Position numbers and translations under genes: made by a program
The notes under the pieces: generated by a model
Databases searched by the model: none
Seen by the model: the letters and a program-made list of their open reading frames with translations, nothing else
What the model was told of the DNA's origin: nothing
NCBI GenBank assembly: GCA_027858995.1
Contig: JAQIBP010000009.1
Span: 1 to 57,699 of the forward strand
DNA: 57,699 nucleotides
Origin: Deltaproteobacteria bacterium
GTDB lineage: Bacteria > Desulfobacterota > Desulfobacteria > Desulfobacterales > Desulfobacteraceae
Direction of reading: 5' to 3'
In this document: piece after piece, positions 31,887-41,302 of the stretch
Position numbering within the stretch: position 1 is the stretch's first letter
Layout: each line of letters begins with the position of its first letter

Positions 31887-32867
31887 TCATATCTCTTTAA
31901 GTGCCTGTAAAACCATCTCTTCAACCATGGCACATCTGTATTCAAGTGTGGAGCCAACATTGTGAACTGCAAAAGCGGCAGCGCTGCTCATGGCAGCGGT
32001 AGCTGCATCTTTGAAGGTAGCTTGATCGTTCATGTCTTTTCCTTTTAATTTAGATGCTGCATTTGCAAGCAGAAGGGGTGCTCTGCCCATGGCACCCACA
32101 ACAATGCGTGCCCGGACTATTTTATCTGAATTATCAGATTCTAAAAGAACCCCGGCACAAACTATTGGATAATCAATGGCAGAACGGTATGCAAGGCGTT
32201 TATAAGCACTTTCCCCATTTGTTTTTGGTATGCTGATTTCAGTCAAAAGCTCTTGAGATTCCATGGCAAAGGGCATGATTCCGTCTGTGGTGTAAAAGTT
32301 GGCAAGCTCAACCTCTCTTTTATTATCTTTGCCTGCAAGGGTTAAACCTGCACCAAGTGCCATAAGAGCTGTGGCTCCATCAGACTGGCATGTGGAATTG
32401 CACCTGTCTGCCTCTTCACGGGCATAACAGATTTTACCACCGTCTTTATGACATGCCTGTCTGCCTGAACGGTAAAAATCCGACTGGTTATAGTGGTGGC
32501 ATCTGTTATTCTGGAGGATATTACCGCCAATAGTTCCCTTATAATGCTGGATGGAAACCGCTCCGATTTTTTCACATGCCTGGAAAAGAGCCCTGGCATG
32601 TTTTTGAACAGGTTTGGAAGCAATAATGTCAGCTATGGGTGTCCTTGTACCAATTTTTATACAATCAGATTCATCTTTAATATAAGAGAGTGAATCCAAG
32701 GCTTTAAGGCTTATAATATACTTAGGTGCCAGAAGCCCTTTTTTCATCCTCACAAGAAGATCAGTTCCACCTGCAAGAATTTTTGCTTCATCTTTATGCT
32801 CTGCAAGCATATCAAGAGTCTGATCAAGATTTTGCGGGTTTAAATATTCAAATCCTGGTAATCGCAC
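31887..32867 (-). CDS. FAD subunit with extra 4Fe-4S loop, 4-hydroxybenzoyl-CoA-reductase type, set A
   Basis: A 326-residue FAD-binding subunit (CO dehydrogenase M family) with L-A-G-G-T-D-L-L and G-T-I-G-G-N-I-L for FAD. After the second motif there is an insertion of about 40 residues holding Cys123, 139, 147, 156 and 160. Such an insertion, binding a 4Fe-4S cluster, is the mark of HcrB of 4-hydroxybenzoyl-CoA reductase, a Mo enzyme that runs reductively. Its presence suggests that set A uses low-potential electrons or a CoA thioester. The GTG start at 32867 has AAAGGAGA well placed. Confidence 0.87.
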   Translation of the reverse strand: MRLPGFEYLNPQNLDQTLDMLAEHKDEAKILAGGTDLLVRMKKGLLAPKYIISLKALDSLSYIKDESDCIKIGTRTPIADIIASKPVQKHARALFQACEKIGAVSIQHYKGTIGGNILQNNRCHHYNQSDFYRSGRQACHKDGGKICYAREEADRCNSTCQSDGATALMALGAGLTLAGKDNKREVELANFYTTDGIMPFAMESQELLTEISIPKTNGESAYKRLAYRSAIDYPIVCAGVLLESDNSDKIVRARIVVGAMGRAPLLLANAASKLKGKDMNDQATFKDAATAAMSSAAAFAVHNVGSTLEYRCAMVEEMVLQALKEI

Positions 32868-32968
32868 GTGTATCTCCTTTTTTTTATGAAAACCATTTTA
32901 ATTATAATTTATCGATTTTCATTTTACGTTATAGCAACTTGGTTAAAGACCAAGACTGCCCGGGGCAG

Positions 32969-35272
32969 TTAATCTCCTTTTTTTTCTTTTAATGCAGCCA
33001 AAACTTTTTCAGGGGTAATGGGAAGATCCTTAATTCTGACTCCAACAGCATCATAGATCGCGTTTGCAACAGCAGGAGCTGTGGGAACACAACCTGGTTC
33101 TCCTATGCCTTTTGCACCGAATGGACCATCTTTATCAATGGTTTCAATTACAGGTGCTTTTATTTTAACAGCATCTTTGGCAGTGAACAGTTTATAGTCC
33201 CGAAAATTGGCATTCATGTTTTTACCGTTTTGATGCACAACCTCTTCGGTAAGAGCATAGCCAAGTCCCATGACTACACCGCCATAGACCTGTCCTTCAA
33301 GAAGCAGAGGATTTATGGCACGCCCAACATCATGGGCAGCAACATATTCAAGCACTTCGACCTTGCCTGTCTCTTCATCTACTTTGACTTTCACTCCATG
33401 TGCACCAAAAGAGTACGTCATTGACATATTACCTTTAAGATCCTTTCCCATGTTTCTATTATCAGGATCATAAAAGTTCTCTGCCATTAGCATTGTGCCA
33501 TTGGGTGAAAAATGGGCTTTTCTTAAAAGTTTTCCAATGGGCATGCTTTTTTCAGGATCACCCGGGAAAAAGACATTTCTATCCTTGAATTTAATATCTT
33601 TGGCAGGTACATCAAGAATTTTGGATGCAAATTCCTGGATTTTTTTCTTAACTTTTTTTGCAGCACCAAGGGCGGCATTTCCTGCAACAAAGGTACTGCG
33701 GCTTGCATGGGCGCCAACATCCCAGGGGCAGACATCAGTATCTGAATGCACTACATTGATATCTTCAGCAAGAAGTCCCAGCTCTTCTGCAACAATCTGG
33801 GCAGTAATATTGTCAAGCCCCTGACCCATGTCAGTACCGCCGGTAAAGATATCCACCTTGCCGTAGTCATCCATTTTTAGAATAGCGCCGCATCCGTCAG
33901 AACCGTAAATCCTGGCGCCGCCTCCCACATGAATTAAAGAAGCAATACCTGTCCCGACACCTTTTTCACTATTATTGTCAAACTTGAGCTCTTCCTTTAC
34001 TGCATCAATACACTCTTCAAGACCGCAGGATGTTATTTTCAAACCCTGGGGTGTCTCATCTCCACTTTGGTTTTTATTGATTTTTCTGAATTCAATACGA
34101 TCCATGCCGGCTTTCTCAGCCAATATGTCCATGCTGCTTTCAATGGCAAAGGTTGCCTGGGGGTTTCCATAGCCTCTCATGGCCTGGGAGTAGGTATTGT
34201 TTGTGTATACACATTTGGCATTATATTTTACATTTTCAACTTTATAAAGAGAGCTTATGGGCATCAACATGACAGAAGGCGTAGTAGCTCCCCATGAAGT
34301 ATGAGCACCGTTATCCAGCACCATTCTCATATCCCTGAATGTAAGTCTGCCGTTTTTGTCACACCCCTGTTTTATATAGATGACAGTGGGCTGTCTTGTG
34401 GAAGTTGCATTGAATTCTTCCACACGGTCAAACATAATTTTTACAGGTTTTTTGCATTTGTGTGCCAGAAGGATTGCTATATGTTCATAGGCATAGGTAT
34501 CGAGTTTGCTTCCAAAACCACCGCCGATAATAGGTTTAATAACCCGGGCACGTTTGTTTTCAAGCCCCATTGCTTTTAAGGATTCAAGAAAATCCTTCTG
34601 GGCAAGGGAAGGAATCTGCGTGTTGGAGTATATGGTCAAGTTGTCTGCTGCATCAAACAGGGCAATAGCGCCACTTGTTCCCATGCAGCAGTGTGTGACC
34701 CATGTTGTGGTAAATTTATCTTCTACAACAAAAGCTGACTCTTTTTCAGCTTTTTCCACATCGCCGTAATGAATGTTCCATGGCATTTTAAGTACATTTG
34801 ATTTAAGGTGTTCATGCACCAGTGGAGAATCTTTTTCCATGGCTTTTTCAGGATCAAAAATGCCTTCAAGCTCTTCATACTCAATTTCAATAAGATCCAG
34901 GGCTTTTTTTGCAATATCCAGGCTTATGGCTGCCACTGCAGCTACCTCATCTCTAAAAGAACTGACTCTGCCCTTTTTTATTGGAGGATTGTCCTTGATA
35001 AATCCCATTTTCATTTTTTTTGGCACATCTTCGCCTGTGAGAACTGCGTGCACGCCAGCCAGGGCTTTTGCTTTTGAGGTATCAATTTTAACAATATTTG
35101 CATTGGCAAATTTACTGTATAAAATTTTTCCGTACAGCATTCCAGGCAGTTTGATATCCTGGATATATTCTGCTCTTCCCATGGCTTTCTGCGCTGCATC
35201 CAATTTGGGAATCGGTTTTCCAACCACACTTAATTCCCTGTCCTGGTTAGGTGTGACCTCTATGTTATCCAT
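32969..35272 (-). CDS. molybdenum hydroxylase large (Mo-pterin) subunit, set B
   Basis: A 767-residue catalytic subunit of the xanthine oxidase family: hammerhead domain (G-R-A-E-Y-I-Q-D-I-K), G-G-G-F-G-S-K near residue 249, R-G-Y-G-N-P substrate-loop motif, and F-G-A-K-G-I-G-E-P-G with the catalytic Glu. The sequence differs clearly from set A, so this is a second enzyme rather than a recent duplicate. It overlaps the 2Fe-2S gene by eight bases. A likely job is hydroxylation of a heteroaromatic carbon next to nitrogen, such as C2 of the indole ring in indoleacetate. Confidence 0.88.
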   Translation of the reverse strand: MDNIEVTPNQDRELSVVGKPIPKLDAAQKAMGRAEYIQDIKLPGMLYGKILYSKFANANIVKIDTSKAKALAGVHAVLTGEDVPKKMKMGFIKDNPPIKKGRVSSFRDEVAAVAAISLDIAKKALDLIEIEYEELEGIFDPEKAMEKDSPLVHEHLKSNVLKMPWNIHYGDVEKAEKESAFVVEDKFTTTWVTHCCMGTSGAIALFDAADNLTIYSNTQIPSLAQKDFLESLKAMGLENKRARVIKPIIGGGFGSKLDTYAYEHIAILLAHKCKKPVKIMFDRVEEFNATSTRQPTVIYIKQGCDKNGRLTFRDMRMVLDNGAHTSWGATTPSVMLMPISSLYKVENVKYNAKCVYTNNTYSQAMRGYGNPQATFAIESSMDILAEKAGMDRIEFRKINKNQSGDETPQGLKITSCGLEECIDAVKEELKFDNNSEKGVGTGIASLIHVGGGARIYGSDGCGAILKMDDYGKVDIFTGGTDMGQGLDNITAQIVAEELGLLAEDINVVHSDTDVCPWDVGAHASRSTFVAGNAALGAAKKVKKKIQEFASKILDVPAKDIKFKDRNVFFPGDPEKSMPIGKLLRKAHFSPNGTMLMAENFYDPDNRNMGKDLKGNMSMTYSFGAHGVKVKVDEETGKVEVLEYVAAHDVGRAINPLLLEGQVYGGVVMGLGYALTEEVVHQNGKNMNANFRDYKLFTAKDAVKIKAPVIETIDKDGPFGAKGIGEPGCVPTAPAVANAIYDAVGVRIKDLPITPEKVLAALKEKKGD

Positions 35273-35759
35273 TTTTTCCTCCCTTATCTTCTACTGCAAG
35301 CTCTTTGGCAGCTTCTACTGATTCAAAAATCTGAATATATCCTGTACATCTGCATATATTGCCGGCAAGGGCATGTTTTATCTCTTCTCTGTCTGCATCA
35401 GGGTTTTCATCCAACAGTGCTTTGGAAGACATTATCATTCCAGGAGAGCAGAATCCGCATTGTATGCCGCCATTGTCCACAAAAGATTGTTGCAGCGGAT
35501 GCAGGGTTCCATCTGTTGAAGCTAACCCTTCTATGGTTTCAACAATTTTGTCATCAATATCAATTGCAAGATAGAGACATGAATTTACAGCAAGTTTATC
35601 TACAATCACAGTGCATGCACCACACTCTCCATTACCGCAGCCTTCTTTTGTTCCAATCAGTCCCATCTCTTCGCGTAAAAGATATGACAGAGTCCAGTGA
35701 TCTTTAATCTCGTAAGAGATTTTATCACCATTTAATATAAAAGATATTTTTGTTGCCAT
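35265..35759 (-). CDS. molybdenum hydroxylase 2Fe-2S subunit, set B
   Basis: A 164-residue small iron-sulfur subunit. The first cluster motif is C-G-N-G-E-C-G-A-C plus a later Cys, and the second C-G-F-C with C-R-C-T-G-Y. All eight ligands are present. It overlaps the set B large subunit gene by eight bases and lies 13 bases after the FAD subunit gene, giving the order FAD, 2Fe-2S, Mo, the same as in set A. Confidence 0.92.
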   Translation of the reverse strand: MATKISFILNGDKISYEIKDHWTLSYLLREEMGLIGTKEGCGNGECGACTVIVDKLAVNSCLYLAIDIDDKIVETIEGLASTDGTLHPLQQSFVDNGGIQCGFCSPGMIMSSKALLDENPDADREEIKHALAGNICRCTGYIQIFESVEAAKELAVEDKGGKNG

Positions 35760-35772
35760 GGTCTATTTCTCC

Positions 35773-36654
35773 TTAAGACTGTTTTTTTATTATATCAAGA
35801 CATTTAAGACCCATCCTTCTTACATGGACTTTTATCATCTCTTTTCTGTGCCAGGCCTTACCTCTGACGCTGTCTCTTACCTTTGATTCATCAGCTGCAA
35901 TCTGACCTGCCTTGACAAGGATTTCTTCATTGATTTTCTGCCCCACAAGAGATTTTTCTGCCTCAAATGCTCTCATGGGAGTGGGAGCTGCGACTCCAAG
36001 AACAATCCTTGCCTTTGTACAGGTTTTTTGGTCTGTATCAAGCGTTAAAAGAACTCCAATACCAATAAGGGGCAGCTCCATGGCAGCTCTTCTGCCAAAT
36101 TTAATATAAGCACTTCCTGTATTGGCTTCCTGGGGTGGAATAGTTATTTTTTTAAGAATTTCACCTGGTTTTAAAACAGTTACATAGGGTTTGATAAACA
36201 GATCCTTGACCTCAACAGATCTCTCTCCATCAGGACCATGTAAAAGGGCCACACCGTCAAGGGCAATCATGGGGACAGCACCATCAGCAGATGGTACAGC
36301 ATTAATAAGATTACCGCCGATAGTACCCACATTTCTCACCTGCAGAGAACCAATATTGGAAACAGCATCATAAATGATGGGATACCTGTTTTGAATCATT
36401 AAAGATTTTTCAAGAGTAGCATGGGTGACAAGAGCCCCTATGGAAAGCTCTTTTGTCGCTTCATTTTTATGAAGGTCACTTAACTCTTTGATTTTTTTAA
36501 GGGAAATCAAAAAGTCAGGCTCCATCCATCCTTCCTTAAGCTTGACAATGACATCTGTTCCCCCTGCAACAAATTTTGAAGTCTCGCTGTGCTGACCGTA
36601 AAGGGATATGGCATCCTCAACACTTTCAGGTGACAGGTATTTAAATTCCTTCAT
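35773..36654 (-). CDS. molybdenum hydroxylase FAD subunit, set B
   Basis: A 293-residue FAD-binding subunit of normal length, with V-A-G-G-T-D-V-I and N-V-G-T-I-G-G-N-L for FAD binding. It lacks the cysteine-rich insertion of the set A homologue. It lies 32 bases after the CoA-ligase gene on the same strand, so it is probably co-transcribed with the ligase. Confidence 0.9.
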   Translation of the reverse strand: MKEFKYLSPESVEDAISLYGQHSETSKFVAGGTDVIVKLKEGWMEPDFLISLKKIKELSDLHKNEATKELSIGALVTHATLEKSLMIQNRYPIIYDAVSNIGSLQVRNVGTIGGNLINAVPSADGAVPMIALDGVALLHGPDGERSVEVKDLFIKPYVTVLKPGEILKKITIPPQEANTGSAYIKFGRRAAMELPLIGIGVLLTLDTDQKTCTKARIVLGVAAPTPMRAFEAEKSLVGQKINEEILVKAGQIAADESKVRDSVRGKAWHRKEMIKVHVRRMGLKCLDIIKKQS

Positions 36655-36686
36655 TTTTTTTCCTTTTTATTTTTAATATTTTTATT

Positions 36687-37976
36687 CTAATCTCTATTGT
36701 CAAAGATACGTTTGGATTTGCCTGCAACCCTTGGCAGTTGGCCATATTCACAGATCTTAACATCACAGCTCACCATAATCTTAGTTTTTACATTTCTCTT
36801 TATCATATTTATAATATTCTGAGCATTATTTAAAGAAAATCCATCTTTTATTTCCGATTTTATTGTCATATAATCCTTGCCGTCATCTTTTCTTTCAAGA
36901 TGCAGCTGATATTCACTTCCCACTTCATCAATACTGGACAGGACCTCATCAATCTGACCGGGATAAATATTAACTCCGCGTAAAATAATCATATCATCTG
37001 AACGACCCATGATTTTGTCATGCATGGGAAGAATGGATCCGCAGGAGCATTGTTTGGTGATTTTTCGAGTCAGATCCCTTGTTCTATAGCGTATCAGGGG
37101 AGCAGCTTCTTTGCTGAGCGTTGTGACCACCATTTCACCTATTTCACCATCTTTAACAGGCTCAAGGGTGTCTGGGTCTAAAATTTCAAGAATATATTTG
37201 TCAGCCCAGTAATGAATGCCCTCATGCTTATAGCAGTCAAGTCCTGTGCCAGGTCCGTAAAGTTCAGTCATGCCTGTAATATCAAACATATCTTCCAGTC
37301 CGAGAAGCTCTTTGATTTTTATCCTCATGGCAGTTGAGCATCTTTCTGAACCCAGTATGATCTTTTTAAGATTTATTTTATCTTTAATTCCACGTTTGTT
37401 GACTTCTTCTGCCATGAGAAGTGCCATGGAAGCAGTGCAGCAGAAAACAGTGGACTGTAGATCAACAAGAAATTGGCATTGCATATCAATGTTACCAGGA
37501 CCCACTGGAATTGCCATGGCGCCAAGTCTTTCACAGCCAAGCTGAAAACCCATGCCTGCAGTCCATACACCATATCCAACTGCAATCTGGACTCGGTCAT
37601 CCTTAGTCAGGCCTGCCATCTCATAACACCTTGCAAACATGTCAAACCACACATCCAGGTCTTTTTGTGTATAGGAGAGAATTTTTCGTTTTCCTGTGGT
37701 ACCCGAAGATGCATGTATGCGGACAACATCCTTTTCCGGGACAGATAACAGTGGCAGGGGATAACCCTCTTTCAAGTCCTTTCCAGTTGTAAAGGCAAGT
37801 TTGGATATATCATTCAATGACTTAATATCTGATGGCTTAACACCTGCTTTGTCAAATTGTGTCTTATAAAATTTTGATCCATTATAAACATGGTTGACAC
37901 TCCATTTAAGCCCTTCAAGCTGATGATGATGCAATTGTTCCAAATTCTTGAATTGTGGCATAAAAGTATTTTTCAT
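36687..37976 (-). CDS. phenylacetate-CoA-ligase-family acyl-CoA synthetase
   Basis: A 429-residue AMP-forming CoA ligase of the PaaK family. The P-loop-like motif is S-S-G-T-T-G-K (near residue 90), followed by T-G-M-T-E-L-Y-G-P-G, Y-R-T-R-D-L-T and the C-terminal G-R-S-D-D-M-I-I-L-R-G-V-N-I-Y-P. PaaK-type enzymes activate phenylacetate, and a relative activates indoleacetate in the known anaerobic indoleacetate pathway. The start at 37976 has TAGGAG nine bases upstream; an earlier ATG at 37997 lacks one. It probably feeds the CoA-bound steps of the block; the exact acid is unknown. Confidence 0.88.
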   Translation of the reverse strand: MKNTFMPQFKNLEQLHHHQLEGLKWSVNHVYNGSKFYKTQFDKAGVKPSDIKSLNDISKLAFTTGKDLKEGYPLPLLSVPEKDVVRIHASSGTTGKRKILSYTQKDLDVWFDMFARCYEMAGLTKDDRVQIAVGYGVWTAGMGFQLGCERLGAMAIPVGPGNIDMQCQFLVDLQSTVFCCTASMALLMAEEVNKRGIKDKINLKKIILGSERCSTAMRIKIKELLGLEDMFDITGMTELYGPGTGLDCYKHEGIHYWADKYILEILDPDTLEPVKDGEIGEMVVTTLSKEAAPLIRYRTRDLTRKITKQCSCGSILPMHDKIMGRSDDMIILRGVNIYPGQIDEVLSSIDEVGSEYQLHLERKDDGKDYMTIKSEIKDGFSLNNAQNIINMIKRNVKTKIMVSCDVKICEYGQLPRVAGKSKRIFDNRD

Positions 37977-38162
37977 GTTGTTGCTCCTATGTTGCATGGC
38001 TCATAATTATCCACTGATTTTCCAATACCCTCCTTTGTTCGGATTAACTCTTTTTCAGTCATCTGTTTTGTTTCTAAGTCCTCGACCTTTAAATTCAATA
38101 TTGCATAATATTAACTTATACACCTAAACTTATTTTTTTATCGTTCACCATTCTAATACTTG

Positions 38163-38191
38163 TTCGGCCAATTCGGCCAATTAATGGCCAA
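38163..38191. repeat. short tandem repeat after the AlbA_2 gene
   Basis: TTCGGCCAA occurs twice in tandem (38163-38171, 38172-38180), followed by a related TTAATGGCCAA (38181-38191) that touches the stop codon of the AlbA_2 gene. It could mark an insertion junction or replication slippage; it does not look like a terminator. Confidence 0.4.
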
Positions 38192-39511
38192 TTATTTAAT
38201 AGTATATTTTGCTCCTCTTCCTTTTGAATGAGGGCTGTTAAATATTCCTAATTCAACTAGTTTTGATAACTCAATAGTTGCCGTAGTTTTTCCTATGCTA
38301 TTCAAAGATTGGTAGTCTTTATTTGTAATAACTCCATTAGTTTTGGTATATTCCACCGCCTTAATCTGCCGTTCATTTAATCTAAGTATTTTTAGTTGTT
38401 CAACAGAATGTCGATTTTTAAAAAATACAACAAGTAGACCCCCGGTCATTTCTTTGAATTCTGGTTCAGGAAGTTCAGCAACTTTACACTCTTGAATGAC
38501 TTTTAATGTTCCTCTTCCCCAGGATTCAATTAATCCACCCTTAAAGAACACATCTGCTAATATTGGATTTCTTGGATGCGAAGCATGTTTATGCTTTAAA
38601 TCATCGATTGTAATGGATTCAGGTAGTGCTCCATAGTTCCAGACCATGAGTTTGTCATCGTAAATGCTAATTTGTATTGGTGCACCTGAATATTGTCTAT
38701 GGACAATTGCATTCAATAACACTTCGCGAATGGCATCATAAGGATATTCAGGGGTTTCTATTCGGTGCAAACTATTATAGGAGATGGCTTTTTTAAAATA
38801 CTTTTTATCCAATATATCAAGGGTTTGATCAGCTAACTCAAAAGCGTTACCCTCTACTACTTCCTGTGACAATAGTTCATCATCTGATTTGCCAAATCTT
38901 CCAATTTTAATAAATGCATTGATAAAAAATTTTCTTGGATCTTTTCCAAATAATAATACAGCTGCTCGTTTTAAATTTTCATCATCAAGAAGTCGAAGGT
39001 TTTTAAAAATCTGATTGGTATCCTTTTCATTTTCCACCTGCGGTAACCGACTGCTTCTGATCGCATTTTTTTTAAAAACTTCAATAGCTTTTTTATCAAT
39101 ATCTTCTAAAGTTGCTTTTGGCTCTATTACATCATCCCATGTTTTTCCAGCCTTGCTCAGTAAGAATTCATTAAGGGGCGCTCCTTGTAACACTTGCGTG
39201 GTACTACCACTGCGGAAATAATACTTCCCGTGATAAGAAATAGGCACACCGTAGGGATAAACTATGATTTCAATATATTGTATGCCTGATTTTTTCTTAA
39301 GATTCACATCACATATAATTCCTAAATAATTGATTATTTTGTTGGGAATATCTTCCATTAATTTTTGAAAATTTTTAAGCCCAACCACGCTGCCATTATC
39401 ATCTTTGCCAATTACAAGTGTTCCCCCTTTTGCATTGGCAAATCCGCAAATCCACTTTAAGTAGTCATCATGCCAACTTTGTTTCCATTCTATGTTTTGA
39501 CTTTCGTTCAT
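38192..39511 (-). CDS. AlbA_2/Schlafen-type ATP-binding regulator with winged helix
   Basis: A 439-residue protein with an N-terminal AlbA_2 domain (E-W-K-Q-S-W and G-F-A-N-A-K-G-G-T-L-V-I-G-K-D-D-N-G), a central HATPase_c_4-like region (E-V-L-L-N-A-I-V-H-R-Q-Y, near residue 265) and a C-terminal winged helix (from about residue 385). Such proteins are widespread, often on mobile or defence islands, and may be transcription regulators; their biochemistry is unclear. It sits between hyuB (42 bases) and the ligase gene (215 bases) in the same orientation but has no metabolic link to them, so it looks like an insertion into the operon. Confidence 0.75.
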   Translation of the reverse strand: MNESQNIEWKQSWHDDYLKWICGFANAKGGTLVIGKDDNGSVVGLKNFQKLMEDIPNKIINYLGIICDVNLKKKSGIQYIEIIVYPYGVPISYHGKYYFRSGSTTQVLQGAPLNEFLLSKAGKTWDDVIEPKATLEDIDKKAIEVFKKNAIRSSRLPQVENEKDTNQIFKNLRLLDDENLKRAAVLLFGKDPRKFFINAFIKIGRFGKSDDELLSQEVVEGNAFELADQTLDILDKKYFKKAISYNSLHRIETPEYPYDAIREVLLNAIVHRQYSGAPIQISIYDDKLMVWNYGALPESITIDDLKHKHASHPRNPILADVFFKGGLIESWGRGTLKVIQECKVAELPEPEFKEMTGGLLVVFFKNRHSVEQLKILRLNERQIKAVEYTKTNGVITNKDYQSLNSIGKTTATIELSKLVELGIFNSPHSKGRGAKYTIK

Positions 39512-39553
39512 CTATTTTAGCCTACAGATATTGATTTAAAATATCTAAAGTTA

Positions 39554-41302
39554 TTATTTACTATTGTGCAGTTTTTGTGTTGCATCAAGATCAAGTTGTA
39601 AAGAATCAGGTTCAATAACAACACCATAATCTGTTTTTGCTTTTTCAATACTGACATATTCATATTGTACATCTCTTTCCACAGCTTTTGGATCTCGTTC
39701 AAAAGGGTCGCCGTAACCGCCGCCGCCTGCACTGACAAATGAGATCCGATCACCTGGATCACAAAAAGTAAGAGTGCTTGGATCTGCATTTTCACCATTT
39801 TTAAGAAACTGGGCTAATGAGCCTTCTTTTCCGCCAAACATACCTTCGGGCGGATAAATATAACGCCCTGCCTGGACTGAAATGGAAGTTGTTCCAGGGG
39901 AATTTTCAGTATCTTCCCCATCTCCACCCCCATTTCCACCAGGGGACCGTATGATCATCTGTCTGCCAATACCGCCGCGTTGTCTCCCTGGCCCGCCCGA
40001 ATCATTAATCAGGCTTCTTGATTCAACAATCATACTGGTATCACTTTCAATAATTTCAACAGGTGTGTTAGCACCGTTAGCCGGGAAAATAGCACAGTGA
40101 TGGCCGTCAAATCTGGAAGAAGCACCCATTCCGCCGCCACGGATAATCATGGTGTGCCACGGGTTGCCATTTGCAAAAGTGCCGTGAAAGATATTTGTCT
40201 GGGCAGGTGTTCCGCCGGAACCTGCGATAATGTTGTCAGGAGCAGCAATAGCCAGAGCATTGAAAACCATTTCAGTCATAAAATGGCCAACTACCATTCT
40301 TGCTGCCACAGCTGCCGGAAAGTTACAATTGACAATAGAACCTTTTGGAGCTGTCATTGTTATGGGGCGGATAGCACCCTCGTTAATAGGTACTCCAGGA
40401 TCAAAACCTGATTTGATGGCCATGAATACATAGGCATATGTAAAATTATAAACAACATTTACACCCCAGTCTACCTGTTTGGATGTACCGTCAAAATCAA
40501 CATGAATTTTTGAACCGTCTACTTTAACGCTGAGCTTGATGGGAATGTCGGGCTTGCTTCCCGCACCTTCAATAATGCCTTCGTGTCCATATATCCCGTC
40601 CTTTATTTGCTCAATTGAGTTACGCATGCTCATTTCAGTTCTGTCGATAATTTCATCAGCCAGATCATCAAGATTATCAAGCCCCTCATCTCCCATCATT
40701 TCAATGACTTTTTGAGAGCAGACATGATTTGCTGCCACCTGGGAACGGATATCTCCGTCAAACTCTTTGGGTGTTCTTACATTCCAGCGGATTAAGTTTA
40801 CAATATCTTTATTGAGTTTTCCTGCATCATAGAGCTTTGTTAAAGGGATATAAAGGCCTTCTGCATATACATCACGGTTGTCAGAAGCTGTTCTGCCTCC
40901 AATATCAGTGTGATGGAATATGCATGCTGTAAATGCCACAGGTCTGCCCGTAAAAAAGATAGGACTCCAGACGCAGACATCATTTAAATGGCCGGCGAGA
41001 AGCCAGGGGTCATTGACAATAAATACATCGCCATCCTTGTAATCTTCATGGGGGATGGATTTGACAATCTTTTTCATACCCAGTGCCATGGCTCCTGCCA
41101 TGCCCGGTGTACATAAAGTCCCCTGGACAAGTTCCTGTCCGCGGCTGTCTGTAAACATGCATGTATAATCATGGGCATCCCGCAAAAGGCTTGAAAATGC
41201 AGTCCTTATAACAGATGCGTCAGCTTCGTCCACAATGGAGACAAGACGTTTCCATAAGATTTCAAGAGTAATCGGGTCGAATTTGTTTTTTGCAGTAGTC
41301 AT
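39554..41302 (-). CDS. hyuB: hydantoinase B / oxoprolinase beta-type subunit
   Basis: A 582-residue HyuB-family protein, showing D-P-I-T-L-E-I-L-W at the start, H-D-Y-T-C-M, D-V-F-I-V-N-D-P-W, and a late G-G-G-G-Y-G-D-P-F. HyuA/HyuB pairs use ATP to open cyclic amides (5-oxoproline, hydantoins) or carboxylate ketones. The pair here is of two-subunit type with no acetone-carboxylase gamma subunit nearby, which favours amide ring opening. In anaerobic indoleacetate breakdown a HyuAB-like enzyme opens the oxindole lactam. Its start codon shares one base with the stop of hyuA (TAATG). Confidence 0.88.
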   Translation of the reverse strand: MTTAKNKFDPITLEILWKRLVSIVDEADASVIRTAFSSLLRDAHDYTCMFTDSRGQELVQGTLCTPGMAGAMALGMKKIVKSIPHEDYKDGDVFIVNDPWLLAGHLNDVCVWSPIFFTGRPVAFTACIFHHTDIGGRTASDNRDVYAEGLYIPLTKLYDAGKLNKDIVNLIRWNVRTPKEFDGDIRSQVAANHVCSQKVIEMMGDEGLDNLDDLADEIIDRTEMSMRNSIEQIKDGIYGHEGIIEGAGSKPDIPIKLSVKVDGSKIHVDFDGTSKQVDWGVNVVYNFTYAYVFMAIKSGFDPGVPINEGAIRPITMTAPKGSIVNCNFPAAVAARMVVGHFMTEMVFNALAIAAPDNIIAGSGGTPAQTNIFHGTFANGNPWHTMIIRGGGMGASSRFDGHHCAIFPANGANTPVEIIESDTSMIVESRSLINDSGGPGRQRGGIGRQMIIRSPGGNGGGDGEDTENSPGTTSISVQAGRYIYPPEGMFGGKEGSLAQFLKNGENADPSTLTFCDPGDRISFVSAGGGGYGDPFERDPKAVERDVQYEYVSIEKAKTDYGVVIEPDSLQLDLDATQKLHNSK

